64,000 nt of DNA from positions 183,624-247,623 of the forward strand of contig NZ_JAHLQC010000004.1 in the NCBI RefSeq assembly GCF_018918265.1. Direction: 5' to 3'. Of the stretch, positions 19,296 to 28,032 are shown piece by piece. This DNA is from Falcatimonas sp. MSJ-15 (GTDB lineage Bacteria; Bacillota; Clostridia; Lachnospirales; Lachnospiraceae). The notes beneath the pieces are model-generated. The model saw nothing but the letters and a program-made list of their open reading frames with translations, ran no database searches and was not told the origin of the DNA. How positions within the stretch are numbered: position 1 is the first letter of the stretch; each line of letters starts with the position of its first letter. The translations under genes and the position numbers were made by a program.

Positions 19296-19898
19296 TTATC
19301 TTCCTGTAAGAATTTTCGCTATCTCGTCATAGGAACTTCCTTTAGGAATGACATAATTGCCTGTTCTTATATTATTGGCATAATTATTATTTACCAGATA
19401 TCTGTCAAATTCAGCGGCGTCATTCACAACACCTGCTGCATATAAAAGCTTTGACACTGAACCTGAATCCATTCCACTAATAACATCAACTGATATATTC
19501 TCTATTACAGTTTTTACCGGTTCTGTTACCGGTTCGGTAACAGCTTCCGTCTGAATAATAGCTTCTGTTACCGGTTCTGTCTGTGCAGGTAAAGTCTCTG
19601 CAATAGTCTCTGCCTTAGACTCATTGACTGTCTCTTTCGTGTCTGCCTCACTTTCAGATTCTGTTTCTTCTTTATTATCTTTAGTCTCTGTAGTTGTCTC
19701 TTTTTCTGATGTCTCTTCTTCTGATGTCTCTTCCTTTAATATATCTGTTTTCATTATCATACCAAGTGCTTCAGCTCTTTTAATAACTTCAGTATCAGAC
19801 ATATCAGTCTTACCACTTACCTTAAATGAAATCACGCATAAGAGTGTGGCAAATACAATTCCTATCCCTAGTCCTCTTACATAGTATTTTAGTTTCAT
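19296..19898 (-). CDS. MltG-like membrane protein lacking the catalytic domain
   Basis: One N-terminal transmembrane segment (about residues 9-27), a low-complexity Glu/Thr/Val region (about 55-135) and a C-terminal ~65 residues that resemble the LysM-like N-terminal part of MltG/YceG: a VSKLLYAAGVV helix, DRYLVNNNYANNIRTGNYVI and SSYDEIAKILTG. The lytic transglycosylase domain is absent, so I do not expect the cleavage activity. The start overlaps the previous stop by 4 bases (ATGA), so translation is coupled. Its partner in the pair is the DUF6115-like protein. Confidence 0.7.
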   Translation of the reverse strand: MKLKYYVRGLGIGIVFATLLCVISFKVSGKTDMSDTEVIKRAEALGMIMKTDILKEETSEEETSEKETTTETKDNKEETESESEADTKETVNESKAETIAETLPAQTEPVTEAIIQTEAVTEPVTEPVKTVIENISVDVISGMDSGSVSKLLYAAGVVNDAAEFDRYLVNNNYANNIRTGNYVIPKGSSYDEIAKILTGR

Positions 19899-21103
19899 CG
19901 TTTACCACCTCTGAATAAGTCAATTACAAGTTTTACTTCTCCCATTCCAAGTCCAAGTTCTTTTGCAATCTCTATATTAGTCTTTCCTTGACTGTGTAAT
20001 TCAAGAATCTGCTTATTATTATTAGAACCTGCGTCAAATTCAATCGTTGTATTTTCTGCTTTTTTAGCATACTCACTGCTTATTGCATTATCATATTTAC
20101 CATATCTTGTGGCTCTATGATCTTTTGAATTTTTCCTGCCTTTCTGGTTCTTTTGTGCACCACGTCCGTTATTTCTTGATGAACTGCGTGATGCCTGATT
20201 CTTTGATTTTTTATATTCTTTTTCTTTCACAGTATTATCTTTATCTATATCTGATTTTTCACTATCAGAATTCTTACTGTCTGTCTCATTATTAGGCTGT
20301 ATATCTTCTTCGCTGTTACCATTATCATCCCTATTATCTTCTAATAATGTATTAACTGCTATATCTGTATCTTCTGATATCGCATTATTATGTGAATCAC
20401 TCTTATCTTCACTTATTGAAGAGATATCTTTATCACTTAATGAAGATGTCTCTTTATCATCTTCACTAACTATAATATCTGACTTATTATCAGTAGAATC
20501 TTTCTGTTCATTACTAACTATATTCGTATTAGTTAATTCATCTTTTCTACTCTTAACTTCTTCAATCGCTTCTGTAGCTTCTGTTGCTGCTTTTTCAATA
20601 GCATTCACAACATTTTCCATCTCGGATTTAAGTTCCATAATCTTAGCATTAAAAAACTGTGAAGTATCTTCTGCTTTTTTAGATACTTCTGCATAGGACT
20701 GTTCTTTTAACTCAGCTACACGCTTTTTTGTTCCATCAATCTCTGTAAGTATTGATTTTAATTCTTTTTCTTTTTCTCCAAGCATATCATACAAGAACAT
20801 AACTTCATTATGATTCTTATTAATATCATTAATTATATTCTCGCTGTAATCACTAAGCTCTGTCATCTTCTTATTTGATATCTTGTCAAATTCTGCTTCT
20901 GTCTTATCAACAGATGTTTTTAATGTATCATCAATTATATTCTCGACCTGAAGCTCTATCTTGTGCTTCTGTGCCTGTGTAATCTCCACATTAATTTCTC
21001 CTGTCTGTTGTACTGCATTATTGTTTTTTTTATCTGTCAGGAAAAAACTTCCAAATATCAGTACAACTCCTATAATAAGTAAAAAAATCTCTAAAGCTGT
21101 CAT
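19895..21103 (-). CDS. DUF6115-like membrane protein with coiled coil and C-terminal HTH, SwrB-like position
   Basis: One N-terminal transmembrane segment (MTALEIFLLIIGVVLIFGSF), a coiled-coil region (about 35-180), a low-complexity acidic then basic stretch (200-345), and a short C-terminal helix-turn-helix motif ILELHSQGKTNIEIAKELGL. I start at the ATG at 21103 because GAGGAG is 8 bases upstream. The layout (one TM, coiled coil, small HTH at the end) and the position between the flagellar sigma gene and rpsB match SwrB (YlxL) of Bacillus, which promotes flagellar assembly; homology is an inference. It is longer than SwrB because of the low-complexity insert. Confidence 0.7.
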   Translation of the reverse strand: MTALEIFLLIIGVVLIFGSFFLTDKKNNNAVQQTGEINVEITQAQKHKIELQVENIIDDTLKTSVDKTEAEFDKISNKKMTELSDYSENIINDINKNHNEVMFLYDMLGEKEKELKSILTEIDGTKKRVAELKEQSYAEVSKKAEDTSQFFNAKIMELKSEMENVVNAIEKAATEATEAIEEVKSRKDELTNTNIVSNEQKDSTDNKSDIIVSEDDKETSSLSDKDISSISEDKSDSHNNAISEDTDIAVNTLLEDNRDDNGNSEEDIQPNNETDSKNSDSEKSDIDKDNTVKEKEYKKSKNQASRSSSRNNGRGAQKNQKGRKNSKDHRATRYGKYDNAISSEYAKKAENTTIEFDAGSNNNKQILELHSQGKTNIEIAKELGLGMGEVKLVIDLFRGGKR

Positions 21104-21122
21104 TATCAAGGCTCCTCTATAC

Positions 21123-21446
21123 CTATATTTTTATGTCAAACATGCCATGTTCCATATTTTTCAGTTTTTCAGACTCTTTAGTTCGTTTTTTCTCCTTCCC
21201 TTTTTTATCACCGTCACGTTTGTAATATGTTCCATTACCTTTCTCTTTCGCATCATACTTTTTTTCTTTTTTATCAGCATTATCCTGTTTACTAACCTGC
21301 TGATGCTTATTAGATATGTTACGGTCTAACTGCGTCTGAAAATTCATCTGATCATTTTGAGGCTTCATATTCTCATGGTACTTCTGCTGGGCAACATCCT
21401 GTGTTCTTGGTATGCTTCCCTGAAACTCAATTGGATTGATAGGCAT
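21123..21446 (-). CDS. Small basic hydrophilic protein in the flagellar region
   Basis: A 107-residue protein with no membrane segment, rich in Lys, Asp, Gln and Asn (DKKEKKYDAKEKGNG). I do not recognise a domain. ATG at 21446 follows GAGGAGG by about 6 bases, a strong site that supports it as a real gene. It lies between fapA and the DUF6115-like gene, 13 bases from the latter's extended frame, so it is probably in the same transcript. Composition suggests an unstructured protein. Confidence 0.7.
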   Translation of the reverse strand: MPINPIEFQGSIPRTQDVAQQKYHENMKPQNDQMNFQTQLDRNISNKHQQVSKQDNADKKEKKYDAKEKGNGTYYKRDGDKKGKEKKRTKESEKLKNMEHGMFDIKI

Positions 21447-21560
21447 ATTATCTCCTCCTCTATATTATGAAAAAAACTTCTGTCAAAGCCTTTTAAGCAT
21501 TATATCTATTAAATGTTATATCTATTATATCATTATATCACTTAAAAGTATAATATCTTA

Positions 21561-23159
21561 TCAAAGTGGTTTTCTTACTACTTCTTCAGCTTCTTTGACA
21601 AATTTACAATAGTTCTCCTGCGTCTTTAGATATCTATTTACGTCTGATACTATTATCTTTGTTCCAGGATATATTGTTCCTGTAACTCTGATACATGCAT
21701 CTTCTTTTTCATCAAGCTCTGTTAAAAGTTCATCATAATCTTTCCTAAGCGCTTTTAATGCCTGATCAAGTACTATTACCTGTTTTGTTGCTGCCTGAAG
21801 TTTTTTTAGTTTTTCTTCTGATATTCCTTCATTCTGCTGTTTTTTTTGTAATAGTGTTATTACCTGTTTTAACTTGAACTTTTCTTCGCTTTCTTCCTGC
21901 ATCTTAATTCTCAGTCTGTTAACTTTGTCTTTTACTGCAGGATCAATACCTACTTCAACTATTGTTGCTGTCTCCATCATATTACCAATTGTCTTTGCTT
22001 CAATCATCGTACCACTGCGTATATATCCGCCAATAATCAGACCTTTTTTGCCACTGACTACTATGTCACTCTTAGCTGTAATATTACTATGTAGAATCGC
22101 TTCTGCTTCTATGAATCCTCCGGATACAACATTAGCATTCTCCATAAATTTTGAGACAATATTACCACCAGCTTTAAGTCTGCCTTTACTCATGCCCTGC
22201 ACACCACGCTGTAATATTATCTGTCCACCTGCTTCAAGATTGGCACCTTCGACTACACCATTTACAATTATATCACCAGTTGCCTTAATTGAAAATCCCG
22301 CAATTACATTTCCTGTTACAATAACGTTACCATCATACTCAATATCACCGGTTGAATTGTCAACATCTGCCGGAACCTGATAAGTATTTGATACAAATAC
22401 TTTATCTGTTTCAAGACTTACATGCCCGCTTATCTCGGTTATAAGATTAAGCCCATCTTCTGATACATACAGATTTTTGCCATATTTAAAGTTCTTCTTT
22501 TGAACTTTTTTAGGTTTCGTTACAATTCCAAGAACATTAATTCCTTCTTCCCCTTGATCTTCGGGAATTATGGTCGCTACAACTGTTCCTGCCTTAACAT
22601 GGTTAATTATATCAAGCTGATGCCAGTTAACAGTTCCATCTTCGTTATGTTTTGGCTTTGTATTAGGATTGGTATTAAAATTATATATTAGCTTTGCATC
22701 ATGTCCTTCTCTCACATTTTTCCCATTTGCGATAATATAATCTGTACAATAAAGTCTATTGCTTATATAGTTATCAATGTTCTCTTTATCAATTCCATAT
22801 CTTATTCCACATGCTTCTATTGCATCAATTATACTCTGATAATTAAGATCTTTTCCATCATCTGATGGTGGATAAAAACGTGCCACTGCACGCATCTTAT
22901 CTTCTGAGACTAGTATCTTTACTGTCTCATCAACAACTGGTGCATCCATCGAATTAAGTCTTATATCTGTCATCGTTCTGGCAGTTTTTAGAATCTTTGA
23001 TAAAGCCTGCTGATTATACTCGCCTATTCTGTTAGACTCTATATAGCGTGTAACCTCTTCAAACCTGACAGGTCTTCCGTTCCCGTCAGGTGGTATAATT
23101 CTAATATATGTTCCGTCAGGTTTGTTAATAATTTTAAAATACCCATTCCTATCCTGCAT
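21561..23159 (-). CDS. FapA (DUF342) family protein, flagellar-associated
   Basis: A FapA/DUF342 protein of 532 residues. The N-terminal region (to about 170) is followed by the beta-helical FapA domain with repeating short turns (GDIEYDGNVIVTGNVIAG, GDIIVNGVVEGA, AGGNIVSKFM) and a C-terminal coiled coil (about 410-490). FapA-type proteins occur next to flagellar genes in many Firmicutes; their role is not settled. It lies 49 bases after fliA. ATG at 23159 has only a weak purine stretch upstream. Confidence 0.88.
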   Translation of the reverse strand: MQDRNGYFKIINKPDGTYIRIIPPDGNGRPVRFEEVTRYIESNRIGEYNQQALSKILKTARTMTDIRLNSMDAPVVDETVKILVSEDKMRAVARFYPPSDDGKDLNYQSIIDAIEACGIRYGIDKENIDNYISNRLYCTDYIIANGKNVREGHDAKLIYNFNTNPNTKPKHNEDGTVNWHQLDIINHVKAGTVVATIIPEDQGEEGINVLGIVTKPKKVQKKNFKYGKNLYVSEDGLNLITEISGHVSLETDKVFVSNTYQVPADVDNSTGDIEYDGNVIVTGNVIAGFSIKATGDIIVNGVVEGANLEAGGQIILQRGVQGMSKGRLKAGGNIVSKFMENANVVSGGFIEAEAILHSNITAKSDIVVSGKKGLIIGGYIRSGTMIEAKTIGNMMETATIVEVGIDPAVKDKVNRLRIKMQEESEEKFKLKQVITLLQKKQQNEGISEEKLKKLQAATKQVIVLDQALKALRKDYDELLTELDEKEDACIRVTGTIYPGTKIIVSDVNRYLKTQENYCKFVKEAEEVVRKPL

Positions 23160-23208
23160 GCAACTAGCCCTCTCTTTCTATATTGCTTACATATAAGTAC
23201 TCTTATGC

Positions 23209-23979
23209 TTATTTGACTGTAACAAGCATATTAACGTAATTACCCAATTTGCCTTTCATCTTCTGTAAGGCTTTTGTATGTAACTGTGATATTCTTGATT
23301 CGGATACTTCCAAAACCTTACTTATCTCTTTTAATGTCATATCTTCATAATAATATAGAAGAACTACTTTCTTTTCTTTTTCTGTGAGGCTTTCTAATGC
23401 CTGCGTTATCATCTCTTTTAATTCCTGCTTTTCCATAACGGATTCCGGCTGTTCAAAATATGAATTATGAGTTGAATCCATTCGCATCTCACTGCCTTGA
23501 TCTATATATTCATCAAGTGATATGAGATTATTAATCTTAGTCTGTCCCTGCCATGTATATAACTCATCCATCTCAAGATTTAATTCTTCGGCAAGTTCTT
23601 CATCTGTTGCAAGTCTTCCTTTTTCAAGTTCAATCTTTGCAAGGGCTGCATCCATTTTCTTTTGCTTCTGTCTTAATGATCTTGGTATCCAGTCCATCTT
23701 TCTAATCTGATCAAGTATTGCTCCTCTGATTCTAAGACTTGCATATGTCTCGAATTTTACGCCTTTTTCGTAATCAAACTTGTCAATGGCATCAATAAGA
23801 CCAAATACCCCATAACTTACAAGGTCTTCATACTCTACATTGTATCCAAGATACATGCTAAGTCTTCCTGCCACTATTTTTACAAGTGATGAATACTCAA
23901 TAATAATCTGTTCCCTTATCTCAGCATCATTGTTTTTGCTGTATTCTGCCCATAATTTTGCTCTTGCAGTCTCATCCAT
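23209..23979 (-). CDS. fliA: Flagellar RNA polymerase sigma factor (sigma-28/SigD)
   Basis: Directs RNA polymerase to late flagellar and chemotaxis promoters. Region 2 is seen as VEYEDLVSYGVFGLIDAID and FETYASLRIRGAILDQIRK, region 3 as RKMDWIPRSLRQ, and region 4 as LTEKEKKVVLLYYYEDMTLK and VSESRISQLHTKALQK. Length 256 is normal for SigD. ATG at 23979 follows GGAGG by 8 bases. Two sigma-D-like promoters are seen inside this same cluster (44410 and 42808), so it may feed back on it. No flgM anti-sigma gene is visible in the window. Confidence 0.96.
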   Translation of the reverse strand: MDETARAKLWAEYSKNNDAEIREQIIIEYSSLVKIVAGRLSMYLGYNVEYEDLVSYGVFGLIDAIDKFDYEKGVKFETYASLRIRGAILDQIRKMDWIPRSLRQKQKKMDAALAKIELEKGRLATDEELAEELNLEMDELYTWQGQTKINNLISLDEYIDQGSEMRMDSTHNSYFEQPESVMEKQELKEMITQALESLTEKEKKVVLLYYYEDMTLKEISKVLEVSESRISQLHTKALQKMKGKLGNYVNMLVTVK

Positions 23980-24011
23980 TGTGGTCGCCTCCAGTTTTCT
24001 TTAATATAAGT

Positions 24012-24323
24012 TTATTCTTGTTCATTTGAAGATTCTGAAACCTCTGAAACTTCTGATTCATTTTCCTCTTTCTCTTTCTCATCGTTTTCTTCTAGGTTAT
24101 CTCCTTCTGTGTCTTCATCGGCTTTCTCTTCATCTTGCTCCTCTTCTTTAAAGAAAGCGTTTAGTACTTTTCTTGCAATCAACCCTATTATGTAAAACAC
24201 TATCACTACTATTAACAACTGCCACATAGCATTGGTAGCGTTATTACCTGTAATCATCAAAATAATATTTGCTATAAGCGCGGCACTTAATGTAACAATT
24301 GCCGGTAAATTTCTGAATCTCAT
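24012..24323 (-). CDS. Small membrane protein with acidic tail, flagellar cluster
   Basis: A 103-residue protein with two transmembrane segments (about 8-27 and 33-52), a short basic stretch, and an acidic C-terminal half almost entirely of Glu, Asp, Lys and Ser. I do not recognise a family. ATG at 24323 has GGAGATGG just upstream. It lies between cheD and fliA with gaps of 14 and 32 bases, so it is an integral part of the operon. Confidence 0.75.
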   Translation of the reverse strand: MRFRNLPAIVTLSAALIANIILMITGNNATNAMWQLLIVVIVFYIIGLIARKVLNAFFKEEEQDEEKADEDTEGDNLEENDEKEKEENESEVSEVSESSNEQE

Positions 24324-24337
24324 CTAACCATCTCCAA

Positions 24338-24835
24338 CTAAATTGTTTTCGACTCCTTGCCAACACGCTTTATTAATAACTGCCCATTCTCAGAATAGAA
24401 TTCAATTGTTCGTCCATAATTAAGTCCTGTATCTTCTGCTAATAATCTTATTCCTTCTTTCTTCAAAACAGCTTTAACCGCTTCAACATTTCTTGCACCA
24501 ACCTGCATCATATCATTTGCCTGCGATGTTGATGTCTTAAATGCGAACATCTGCGCTCCACCTGCTATCTTTGCTACGAGTCTTGTCTTTGAAGCTCCTA
24601 TTTTAATCATTTGTTTAATCAGTTCTTCTATCCCTGTATCAGCGAATTTAGCTATATTCTGATTATTCTTAATTTTGGTACTGTCGGGAAGCATTATATG
24701 CGCAAGACCACTTACTTTTGTAACAGGATCATATAATGCTATTCCCACACATGAACCAAGTCCAAGTGTCGTCAACGCATCCGGATATTTACATACTGCA
24801 AGATCCGCCATGCCTACTTTAATCATATTCTCCAT
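24338..24835 (-). CDS. cheD: Chemoreceptor glutamine deamidase CheD
   Basis: Deamidates chemoreceptor glutamines and binds CheC, adjusting adaptation. GLGSCVGIALYD carries the catalytic Cys29 and GLAHIMLP carries His46, matching the spacing known for CheD. The 165-residue length is normal. It lies 14 bases after cheC, its usual partner. ATG at 24835; a second in-frame ATG three codons later is also possible. Confidence 0.97.
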   Translation of the reverse strand: MENMIKVGMADLAVCKYPDALTTLGLGSCVGIALYDPVTKVSGLAHIMLPDSTKIKNNQNIAKFADTGIEELIKQMIKIGASKTRLVAKIAGGAQMFAFKTSTSQANDMMQVGARNVEAVKAVLKKEGIRLLAEDTGLNYGRTIEFYSENGQLLIKRVGKESKTI

Positions 24836-24849
24836 GATATTCCCTTACC

Positions 24850-25464
24850 TTACAAACCCAAAGAACTTAATATCTTATTATAGGAATCAAGTTCTGGAAC
24901 CAAGAGGAAGAAACCTTTTACCAAATCGTTTTCTCCAAACTGTGTCTGTATTAACAGTACCTGATCTCCAATCTTTCCAAATTCTATTGCAGGAACACTA
25001 AGAAGTGCTCCTGCCATATCTATTGTTGTACTTGGTATCGATGATATAATACTAAGCCCTGTCAATGTTGATAATGATGACAGGTAGGCTCCTGAAATAA
25101 TATTTCCCACTTCATTAAGTGCTGATAATTCAATCTCTGAGAACTCATCCTGCTTATTGACATCTGCACCCATAAGAAGATTTACCAGATGATGTGCAGA
25201 TTTCAAATCCATCAAAAACATCATCATTCCATTGACATCACCGTCAAGTGTAATAAGTATTCCTACTACAACATCCTCTTCTGTTCCTATACTTTGTGTT
25301 ACCTGTTTGAATGGAAGCAGTGCCACATTTGGAACGCTCATGTCTATCTTAATATTAAGCAGCTGTGCAAGTGCTGATGTTGCATTACCTGCACCAATAT
25401 TTCCAATCTCTTTTAATACATCAAACTGCATTGAATTCATATCTTCAAGGTTTATATTAGCCAT
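24850..25464 (-). CDS. cheC: CheY-P phosphatase CheC
   Basis: Dephosphorylates CheY-P in the Bacillus-type adaptation system. Both Glu-x3-Asn active-site motifs are present: EIGNIGAGNATSAL near residue 15 and EVGNIISGAYLSSL near 115. Length 204 is normal. ATG at 25464 follows AGGGGTG by 6 bases. Its partner CheD is next, and FliY also has phosphatase motifs. Confidence 0.97.
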   Translation of the reverse strand: MANINLEDMNSMQFDVLKEIGNIGAGNATSALAQLLNIKIDMSVPNVALLPFKQVTQSIGTEEDVVVGILITLDGDVNGMMMFLMDLKSAHHLVNLLMGADVNKQDEFSEIELSALNEVGNIISGAYLSSLSTLTGLSIISSIPSTTIDMAGALLSVPAIEFGKIGDQVLLIQTQFGENDLVKGFFLLVPELDSYNKILSSLGL

Positions 25465-25475
25465 ACTCTACACCC

Positions 25476-25937
25476 CTACATAGTTTCCTTGTCTGAGATA
25501 ACTCCCTGTATATTCAATAGAGAAATCAGCTCACCTTTACTCTTTCCAATACCATTAATGTATGATGTCTTTTCATCTGCATTATTATCTGCTACTATCT
25601 TCTCGATTTCGCTTTCTTCAAGAGTAACTACTTCTTTTACTTCATCCACAAGCATTCCTATCACTGCCTGCTGTTCAGGTTTTAAGATGATAATTCTTGT
25701 CTTATCTGTATATACATCATCTTTAAGATTTGACTTCAGACGTATACTCATTACCGGAATTATCTCGCCTCGAAGATTAATTACACCTTTAAAATAATGC
25801 TGTGCTTTTGGTACTCTTGTAATCTTTTGCATACGAACTATATTGTCAACATATTCAATATTAATACCAAACTGTTCATTATCTATTTTTACAACAATAA
25901 ACTGTTTTGATGATACTGCAATCTTATTATCTTCCAT
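25476..25937 (-). CDS. cheW: Chemotaxis coupling protein CheW
   Basis: SH3-like adaptor linking receptors to CheA. The core shows FIVVKIDNEQFGINIEYVD, YFKGVINLRGEIIPVM and GMLVDEVKEVV, all typical. Length 153. ATG at 25937 follows GGGGTGG. It sits between cheA and cheC with gaps of 16 and 11 bases. Confidence 0.97.
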   Translation of the reverse strand: MEDNKIAVSSKQFIVVKIDNEQFGINIEYVDNIVRMQKITRVPKAQHYFKGVINLRGEIIPVMSIRLKSNLKDDVYTDKTRIIILKPEQQAVIGMLVDEVKEVVTLEESEIEKIVADNNADEKTSYINGIGKSKGELISLLNIQGVISDKETM

Positions 25938-25953
25938 CTTAAGCCACCCCCAT

Positions 25954-28032
25954 CTATACTAATACATTGGCATCTACAATAAGTGCGACTTCACCATCAC
26001 CAAGAATTGTAGCACCACTGATAATCTTGTTAATGTTAATGAATTTACCAAGTGACTTGATAACTATCTCCTGCTGGCCAATTAAGCTGTCTACAACAAT
26101 ACCTGCCTGCTTGTCACCTTTTGTAACAATAACAACTGTAAGACTTTCTCCATCTTCTTTCTTATCAGGTACATCAAGTACATCTGCGAGTCTTATTAAT
26201 GGAATTACTGTACCACGAAGGTGAATAACCTCTTTAGTCTGAACATACTTAATATCACTTACAGGTACATCTTCAATTGTCTGTATTGAACCTAGTGAAA
26301 TTGCATATTTTTCATTACCAACTTCAACCATAAGTGCCTGTATGATAGCAAGTGTAAGTGGAAGTCTTATAATGAATGTACTTCCTTCACCGTATGTTGT
26401 CTTAACTTCAACATCACCACCAAGTGCCTCTATCTTAGTCTTAACAACATCAAGTCCTACACCTCGTCCGGATACATCTGATATCTTCTCTGCTGTTGAG
26501 AAACTAGGTTTGAATAATAAGTCTACAATTTCTTTATCAGACATTCCTTCTGCCTGTTCCGGTGTAATTGTTCCTTTTTCTATTGCTTTATTTCTTACTT
26601 TTTCAATATCAATACCGTTACCGTCATCTCTTACTTCAATAACAACATTGTTACCATCCTGATATGCATCTAAGAAGATTGAACCAACTTCAGGTTTTCC
26701 TCTCTCTGCTCTTATCTCTGCACTCTCAAGTCCATGGTCTGCTGAGTTTCTTAACAGATGCATAAGTGGATCACCAATCTCATCAATAACTGTTCTGTCA
26801 AGTTCTGTATCTTCACCACTCATATACAGTTCCATTTTTTTATTAAGTTTTTTACTTAAGTCACGAATCATTCTAGGGAAACGATTAACAACACTTTCAA
26901 TAGGAACCATTCGTACTTTCATTACTGATTCATGAAGGTTAGTTGTTACTCTTTCAAGATATTCTATCTGTTCATTAAAGCCCTGTGTATTATGTGCGCT
27001 GTCTGATGCACTTACTGATACAAGACCATTCTTGGCTATAATAAGCTCACTGACAAGATTCATTAATACATCAAGCTTTTCTATATCAACTCTGACTGAA
27101 CGGTTAACAACAGGTTTTGATGTAGCAGGCTTTCCTGTCTGTGCTGTCTTTGCTGCAGGCTTTGTCTCTTTAGCCTGTGTTGCAGCAGGTTTTGTCTCTT
27201 CATGCTTTTCTTCTGCTTTTTCTTCTCCTTCAACTTTAACTGTCTTAGGATCTATTACAACTCCTTCAGCTGATTTTATCTCTGATACTTCTTTTATCTT
27301 TGCAAGTACATCTTCAAGCTTTTCTGATGTGATAAAAAATACTGAGAAGTCAAAGTCAAATTTTTCATCTTCAATATCCTGTGTTGATGGAACTGATTTT
27401 ACAATCTCGCCACATTCTTCAAGAGCTTTAAATACTAAAAATGCTCTTGCTGCTTTTAGTACACATGTCTCATCTACATGCACAACTATTGAATAGACAT
27501 TCAAACCTTTTTCCGTTGCTTCGTCAAATGCGTGTTTTTCATATTCTGATACTACTATATTAGAAAGATCAACTGCCTGTTTATCTTCTTTTGCAGGTTC
27601 TTTCTCTTTTGCAGGTTCTGAATCAGATACCATAGGATCTCCATCTTCTTTACCTGCAAGTGTGTCATTAAGTTCTTTTATAATAGCTTCATTATCTTCA
27701 GTTCCTTCATCTGCTGTCTCCTGGATAATACTAATATATCCTTCAATAGCATCAAGACACTGAAACAATACGTCTACCATTCCGGCTGTTACTTTAAGTT
27801 TACCATTACGAACTTCTGAGAATACATTCTCCATGTCATGAGTAAGTCGCTGCATTCGCTTAAAGCCCATGGTTCCCGCCATACCTTTTAGAGAATGTGC
27901 TGCCCTGAATATCTCATTAATTGTGTCTGTGTTCTCAGGTTCCTTTTCCAAAATAAGAATCTGCTCATTCAGATTCTGTAAATGCTCTTTAGATTCATCT
28001 AAAAAAATCTCCAAATACTGACTAATATCCAT
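25954..28032 (-). CDS. cheA: Chemotaxis histidine kinase CheA
   Basis: Cytoplasmic kinase of the receptor array, phosphorylating CheY and CheB. P1 contains AAHSLKGMAG with phospho-accepting His46; a P2-like region (about 165-255) is followed by a Lys/Ala/Pro-rich linker, the P3 dimerisation helices (VDIEKLDVLMNLVSELI), the P4 ATPase (LMHLLRNSADHGLE, RDDGNGID, SGRGVGLDVVK) and a C-terminal CheW-like P5. Length 692. It begins one base from cheB and is 16 bases ahead of cheW. Confidence 0.98.
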   Translation of the reverse strand: MDISQYLEIFLDESKEHLQNLNEQILILEKEPENTDTINEIFRAAHSLKGMAGTMGFKRMQRLTHDMENVFSEVRNGKLKVTAGMVDVLFQCLDAIEGYISIIQETADEGTEDNEAIIKELNDTLAGKEDGDPMVSDSEPAKEKEPAKEDKQAVDLSNIVVSEYEKHAFDEATEKGLNVYSIVVHVDETCVLKAARAFLVFKALEECGEIVKSVPSTQDIEDEKFDFDFSVFFITSEKLEDVLAKIKEVSEIKSAEGVVIDPKTVKVEGEEKAEEKHEETKPAATQAKETKPAAKTAQTGKPATSKPVVNRSVRVDIEKLDVLMNLVSELIIAKNGLVSVSASDSAHNTQGFNEQIEYLERVTTNLHESVMKVRMVPIESVVNRFPRMIRDLSKKLNKKMELYMSGEDTELDRTVIDEIGDPLMHLLRNSADHGLESAEIRAERGKPEVGSIFLDAYQDGNNVVIEVRDDGNGIDIEKVRNKAIEKGTITPEQAEGMSDKEIVDLLFKPSFSTAEKISDVSGRGVGLDVVKTKIEALGGDVEVKTTYGEGSTFIIRLPLTLAIIQALMVEVGNEKYAISLGSIQTIEDVPVSDIKYVQTKEVIHLRGTVIPLIRLADVLDVPDKKEDGESLTVVIVTKGDKQAGIVVDSLIGQQEIVIKSLGKFININKIISGATILGDGEVALIVDANVLV

